Shown: piece by piece, positions 5,783 to 7,077 of the stretch
Position numbering within the stretch: the first letter of the stretch is position 1
How the letters are laid out: every line of letters starts with the position of its first letter
Assembly: GCA_964579765.1 (NCBI GenBank)
Contig: CAZOIK010000192.1
Location: 1 to 7,077 of the forward strand
DNA length: 7,077 nt
Reading direction: 5' to 3'
From: DATNBT01 sp964579765
GTDB taxonomy: Bacteria > Acidobacteriota > Vicinamibacteria > Vicinamibacterales > CAVVIG01
Program-made: the position numbers and the translations under genes
The notes under the pieces: model-generated
The model's database searches: none
Seen by the model: the letters and a program-made list of their open reading frames with translations, nothing else
What the model was told of the DNA's origin: nothing

Positions 5783-5788
5783 TATACT
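5783..5788 (+). promoter_or_regulatory. Candidate -10 element for the M24 peptidase gene (leaderless arrangement)
   Basis: TATACT (five of six matches to TATAAT) ends seven bases before the ATG at 5796, with no Shine-Dalgarno between. This spacing places the transcription start at or beside the ATG. It also argues for 5796 as the start, because the in-frame ATG at 5754 would lie upstream of the promoter. The expected -35 region (5760-5765) coincides with the opposing -10. Confidence 0.5.
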
Positions 5789-5795
5789 TATCGAG

Positions 5796-6995
5796 ATGGT
5801 TCAGGCGACGGCCGGGCTCGACATCGGCGCCGTGCAGGCCGCGCTCGCGGCGGAGGGGCTGGACGCCTGGCTGCTCTACGACTTCCACGGCAGCAACCCG
5901 ATCGCGGCCGAGGTCACCGGCACGAATCGCGGCGACGGCCATCTCGCGACGCGCCGCTGGTACTACCTCATCCCTGCGGCGGGCGAGCCCCGCGGCTTGG
6001 TACATGCAATCGAGCAGCACGTGCTCGCGCATCTGCCCGGCGCCATTGCGCGTTACGCGGGACGCGAGGAACTCGAGCAGGGCCTGCGCGCGCTCGTGCG
6101 CGGCGTGCGGCGGGTCGCGATGGAATATTCGCCTGACGGCGCGATTCCGTATCTCGGCCGCGTGGACGCGGGCACGATCGAGCACCTGCGGCGCCTCGGC
6201 CTCGAGATCGCGTCGTCGGGCGACCTGGTGCAGCGTTTTGCCGCCGTGTGGGACGCGCGCGCAATCGACACGCACCTGCAGGCGTCCGCAAAGCTCTACC
6301 GTGTGAAGGACCAGGCGTTCGCGGCGATTCGCGAGCGGCTGAGCGCCGGCGTCCCGACCGACGAGTACGAGATTCAACAGTTGATGACCGGCTGGTTCCG
6401 CGACGAGGGCCTCGTCAGCGATTCGCCGCCCATCGTCGGCGCAGCCGGCAACGCGGGCAACCCGCACTACATGCCGACGGCCGCCGATCATCGCCCCATC
6501 CGGCCCGGCGAGATGGTGCTGCTGGACCTGTGGGGCAAGCTCGATCGGCCGGGCGCCGTCTACGCCGACATCACCTGGGTGGGCTATACCGGCTCGCAGC
6601 CGCCAGATCGGTACGTGACTGTGTTCAACACGGTCGCCGCCGCGCGCGACGCCGCCGTCACGCTGGTCCAGCGGGCGGCCGCCGCCGGCCAGCAGCTGCG
6701 CGGGTGGCAGGTCGATCGCGCGGCCTCGAGCGTCCTGCGCGGCGCCGGGTTCGGCGCCCACGTGCTGCACCGGACCGGGCACAGTCTGGGCGAGTCAGTC
6801 CACGGCAATGGCGTTAACATGGACGACTACGAGACGCATGACGACCGGCGCCTGCTGCCCGGGACGGGGTTCACCGTCGAGCCCGGCCTCTACTTCGACG
6901 ACTTCGGCGTGCGTCTGGAAATCGACATGCTCGTGCGCGATCGCGACGCGATCGTGACGGGCCCCGTGCAACAGGAGATCGTCGCGCTGGCGTAG
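5796..6995 (+). CDS. M24-family metallopeptidase (Xaa-Pro aminopeptidase/dipeptidase-like)
   Basis: The 399-residue protein has the creatinase-type N-terminal domain (residues 1 to about 155; DAWLLYDFHGSNP near 22-34) followed by a 'pita-bread' M24 catalytic domain. All five expected metal ligands are present: Asp244 (VLLDLWG), Asp258 (YADITW), His329 (RTGHSLG), Glu362 (FTVEPGLY) and Glu375 (VRLEIDM). It should therefore bind two divalent metal ions and be catalytically active, probably in the cytosol as there is no signal peptide. The two aspartates are 14 residues apart, against 11 in PepP and methionine aminopeptidase, because of a small LDRP-type insertion. Members cleave N-terminal residues or dipeptides next to proline, but M24 also contains creatinases and uncharacterised branches, so exact substrate is open. 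I prefer the ATG at 5796 to the one at 5754, which overlaps the start codon of the divergent gene. The stop is at 6993-6995, and no terminator follows. Confidence 0.92.
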   Translation: MVQATAGLDIGAVQAALAAEGLDAWLLYDFHGSNPIAAEVTGTNRGDGHLATRRWYYLIPAAGEPRGLVHAIEQHVLAHLPGAIARYAGREELEQGLRALVRGVRRVAMEYSPDGAIPYLGRVDAGTIEHLRRLGLEIASSGDLVQRFAAVWDARAIDTHLQASAKLYRVKDQAFAAIRERLSAGVPTDEYEIQQLMTGWFRDEGLVSDSPPIVGAAGNAGNPHYMPTAADHRPIRPGEMVLLDLWGKLDRPGAVYADITWVGYTGSQPPDRYVTVFNTVAAARDAAVTLVQRAAAAGQQLRGWQVDRAASSVLRGAGFGAHVLHRTGHSLGESVHGNGVNMDDYETHDDRRLLPGTGFTVEPGLYFDDFGVRLEIDMLVRDRDAIVTGPVQQEIVALA

Positions 6996-7077
6996 AGTGC
7001 GTAGTGGCGACCGGAAGGTCTGCACGAAATTTGTGGACCGCAAGGCGTGAAAGAATGTCATAGCGCAAGCCCACCCG
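6996..7077. other. Intergenic tail with no recognisable feature
   Basis: The last 82 bases have no family-like coding sequence on either strand, and no strong hairpin, promoter or repeat. A 4-bp stem (GACC-GGAA-GGTC, 7009-7020) is too short to call a terminator. Confidence 0.5.

Noticed and set aside
5754..5795. ATG at 5754 as the start of the M24 peptidase
   Set aside because: It overlaps the divergent start codon, lies upstream of the likely -10 box, and its 14 extra residues do not look like the N-terminus of the family.
3902..6136. A 744-codon open frame on the plus strand, antisense to the VWFA gene and longer than it
   Set aside because: Its product is a monotonous Arg/His/Val/Ala-rich sequence with no domain pattern, and it overlaps the starts of two well-supported genes. 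It is the expected by-product of G/C-rich third codon positions in the real gene.
5763..6782. A 339-codon minus-strand frame opposite the M24 peptidase
   Set aside because: It is antisense to a gene with all five metal ligands, has no recognisable domain and has a composition typical of shadow frames.
7009..7020. GACC-GGAA-GGTC stem after the M24 gene as a terminator
   Set aside because: Four base pairs without a T-run are expected by chance in GC-rich DNA.
1..7077. CRISPR array, insertion sequence, tRNA/rRNA, prophage or defence island
   Set aside because: I saw no direct repeat arrays, transposase motifs, terminal inverted repeats flanking a gene, or tRNA-like cloverleaf. All sizeable coding regions are accounted for by housekeeping or exported-protein families.

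Overview
The window looks like an ordinary stretch of chromosome from a high-GC, environmental acidobacterium, perhaps a Vicinamibacteria-type lineage. The strongest taxonomic clue is the large secreted protein at 3650-5755 (minus), which has the layout of the 'VWFA-related Acidobacterial domain' family, a family greatly expanded in Acidobacteriota. High GC with G/C-rich third codon positions fits this, and also explains the many long spurious open frames opposite and out of frame with the real genes. The lineage is an inference from protein families; no rRNA gene is present.

Layout from left to right. The 3' part of an alpha-glucan phosphorylase gene (glgP type, plus, cut by the left edge, ending at 1764) converges on a small VOC/glyoxalase-fold gene (minus, 1770-2159). 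A 34-bp divergent gap separates that gene from a 152-residue zinc-ribbon protein of unknown function (plus, 2194-2652). Next comes a hairpin- and palindrome-rich leader (2653-2765) and a small exported protein with a probable Ig-like FxLYD-type domain (plus, 2766-3242). Its stop codon abuts, with no spacing, the stop of a two-gene minus-strand operon: the VWFA-related secreted protein (3650-5755) followed by an exported PrcB-like protein (3243-3653), joined by an ATGA start/stop overlap. After a 40-bp divergent gap comes an M24-family metallopeptidase (plus, 5796-6995). The last 82 bases hold no feature I can support.

The genes do not form one obvious pathway. There is storage-glucan breakdown (glgP), one peptidase, and a cluster of three exported proteins likely to act in the periplasm or cell envelope. 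Only the VWFA/PrcB pair is clearly co-transcribed.

I found no mobile element, CRISPR array, RNA gene or defence system, and no convincing new multi-gene system. The more interesting signals are in the non-coding DNA. Several starts have a -10-like hexamer 6-7 bases before the ATG and no Shine-Dalgarno, suggesting leaderless mRNAs. Two divergent promoter regions are extremely compact. A perfect TATAAT sits in the loop of a terminator-like hairpin. A palindrome-rich leader precedes the one monocistronic gene with a perfect AGGAGG site.
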